Part shown: positions 14,498 through 14,671 of the stretch, one piece after another | Layout: each line of letters starts with the position of its first letter | How positions within the stretch are numbered: position 1 is the stretch's first letter | NCBI GenBank assembly: GCA_030040115.1 | Contig: JASHUH010000552.1 | Coordinates: 1-14,671, forward strand | Reading direction: 5' to 3' | Length of the DNA stretch: 14,671 nucleotides | DNA from: Acidobacteriaceae bacterium | GTDB taxonomy: Bacteria > Acidobacteriota > Terriglobia > Terriglobales > Acidobacteriaceae | The notes under the pieces: model-generated | Told to the model about the DNA's origin: nothing | Databases searched by the model: none | Seen by the model: the letters and a program-made list of their open reading frames with translations, nothing else | Translations under genes and position numbers: made by a program

Positions 14498-14671
14498 GCT
14501 GCAGCTTCGAGTATCCACGGGAAGGCGATCATCGAACGCAGAGTCTGGGGTTGCTGGTGCAGACGATGCAGGCTTTGGGAAACGGTTTCCATCACTTCGT
14601 CCAGGTCGGCGCAGATGCGATTGCGCATATCGGTTTCGCGCACATATTCCCCGACATGCTCGGCCGGATTC
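14497..14671 (-). mobile_element. C-terminal part of an IS630-family transposase (continues beyond the window)
   Basis: Read on the minus strand, the frame is open from the window edge: NPAEHVGEYVRETDMRNR, then a helical stretch (ICADLDEVMETVSQSLHRLHQ), then QPQTLRSMIAFPWIL. This is the ending of IS630-type DDE transposases, which carry the last catalytic Glu in NP(A/V)E(H) and a closing RSM..FPWI block. The Glu is present. A Trp normally found four residues after the NP (HVW/HIW) is Gly here, which may mark decay. The frame has no stop of its own before Ig-like sequence begins; it would read on to 14329. IS630 elements insert at TA, and the junction with the Ig-like gene is exactly at a TA (14496-14497). 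The other end of the element is outside the window, so terminal repeats cannot be checked. Confidence 0.8.

Overview
The window looks like chromosomal DNA from a Gram-negative bacterium, most probably an Acidobacteriota member. The support is an outer-membrane PagL-type deacylase, Tat- and Sec-exported proteins of unknown function, a bacterial Ig-like repeat of the type common in that phylum, moderately high GC with strongly GC-biased third codon positions in the core genes, and a GTTCCC tandem tract. There are no rRNA or tRNA genes and no CRISPR array that I can see, so the taxonomic call is an inference.

Left part (1-4739, all minus strand, lower GC and looser codon use). Read in the direction of transcription: a monohaem class I cytochrome c (4739-4302); a 568-base gap with hairpins but no convincing gene; a Tat-exported 718-residue protein resembling DUF6259/TIM-barrel glycosidases (3733-1577); a secreted protein of about 342 residues, possibly with a galactose-mutarotase-like fold (1197-169); and, sharing one base with its stop codon, the start of another membrane or exported protein that runs off the window (169-2). 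The last three may form a polysaccharide-processing group, but no substrate can be read from the sequence.

Middle (4740-9737). An intergenic region of about 470 bases with inverted repeats separates the cytochrome from ftsK (5211-7829), a full-length DNA translocase with four membrane segments, a Pro/Ala-rich linker, a RecA-like motor and a gamma domain. Facing it tail to tail is a Kch-type potassium channel with a C-terminal RCK domain (9083-7869). This gene carries a near-perfect internal ribosome-binding site and ATG exactly at the start of the RCK domain, an arrangement reported for E. coli Kch and MthK. A tandem GTTCCC tract and a four-segment membrane protein of unknown function (9327-9737) follow.

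Right part (9738-13477, plus strand). yebC has an extended -10 promoter candidate and ends in two tandem hairpins, the second a textbook intrinsic terminator. A TTG-initiated PagL-like acyloxyacyl hydrolase begins only 35 bases beyond it. It keeps the His-x-Ser pair but has Asn where the third catalytic residue (Glu) is expected. It is followed by ftcD (glutamate formimidoyltransferase, without any other hut gene) and, with zero spacing, a secreted protein of unknown function.

Right edge (13478-14671). About 490 bases show no gene. Then comes a minus-strand fragment of a bacterial Ig-like repeat protein, directly abutted at a TA dinucleotide by the C-terminal end of an IS630-family transposase that continues outside the window. 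This looks like an insertion into, or rearrangement of, a surface-protein gene.

No complete new defence or biosynthetic system is evident. The points most worth checking are the internal RCK start, the Glu-to-Asn PagL variant, the DUF6259-type cluster and the IS630/Ig-like junction.
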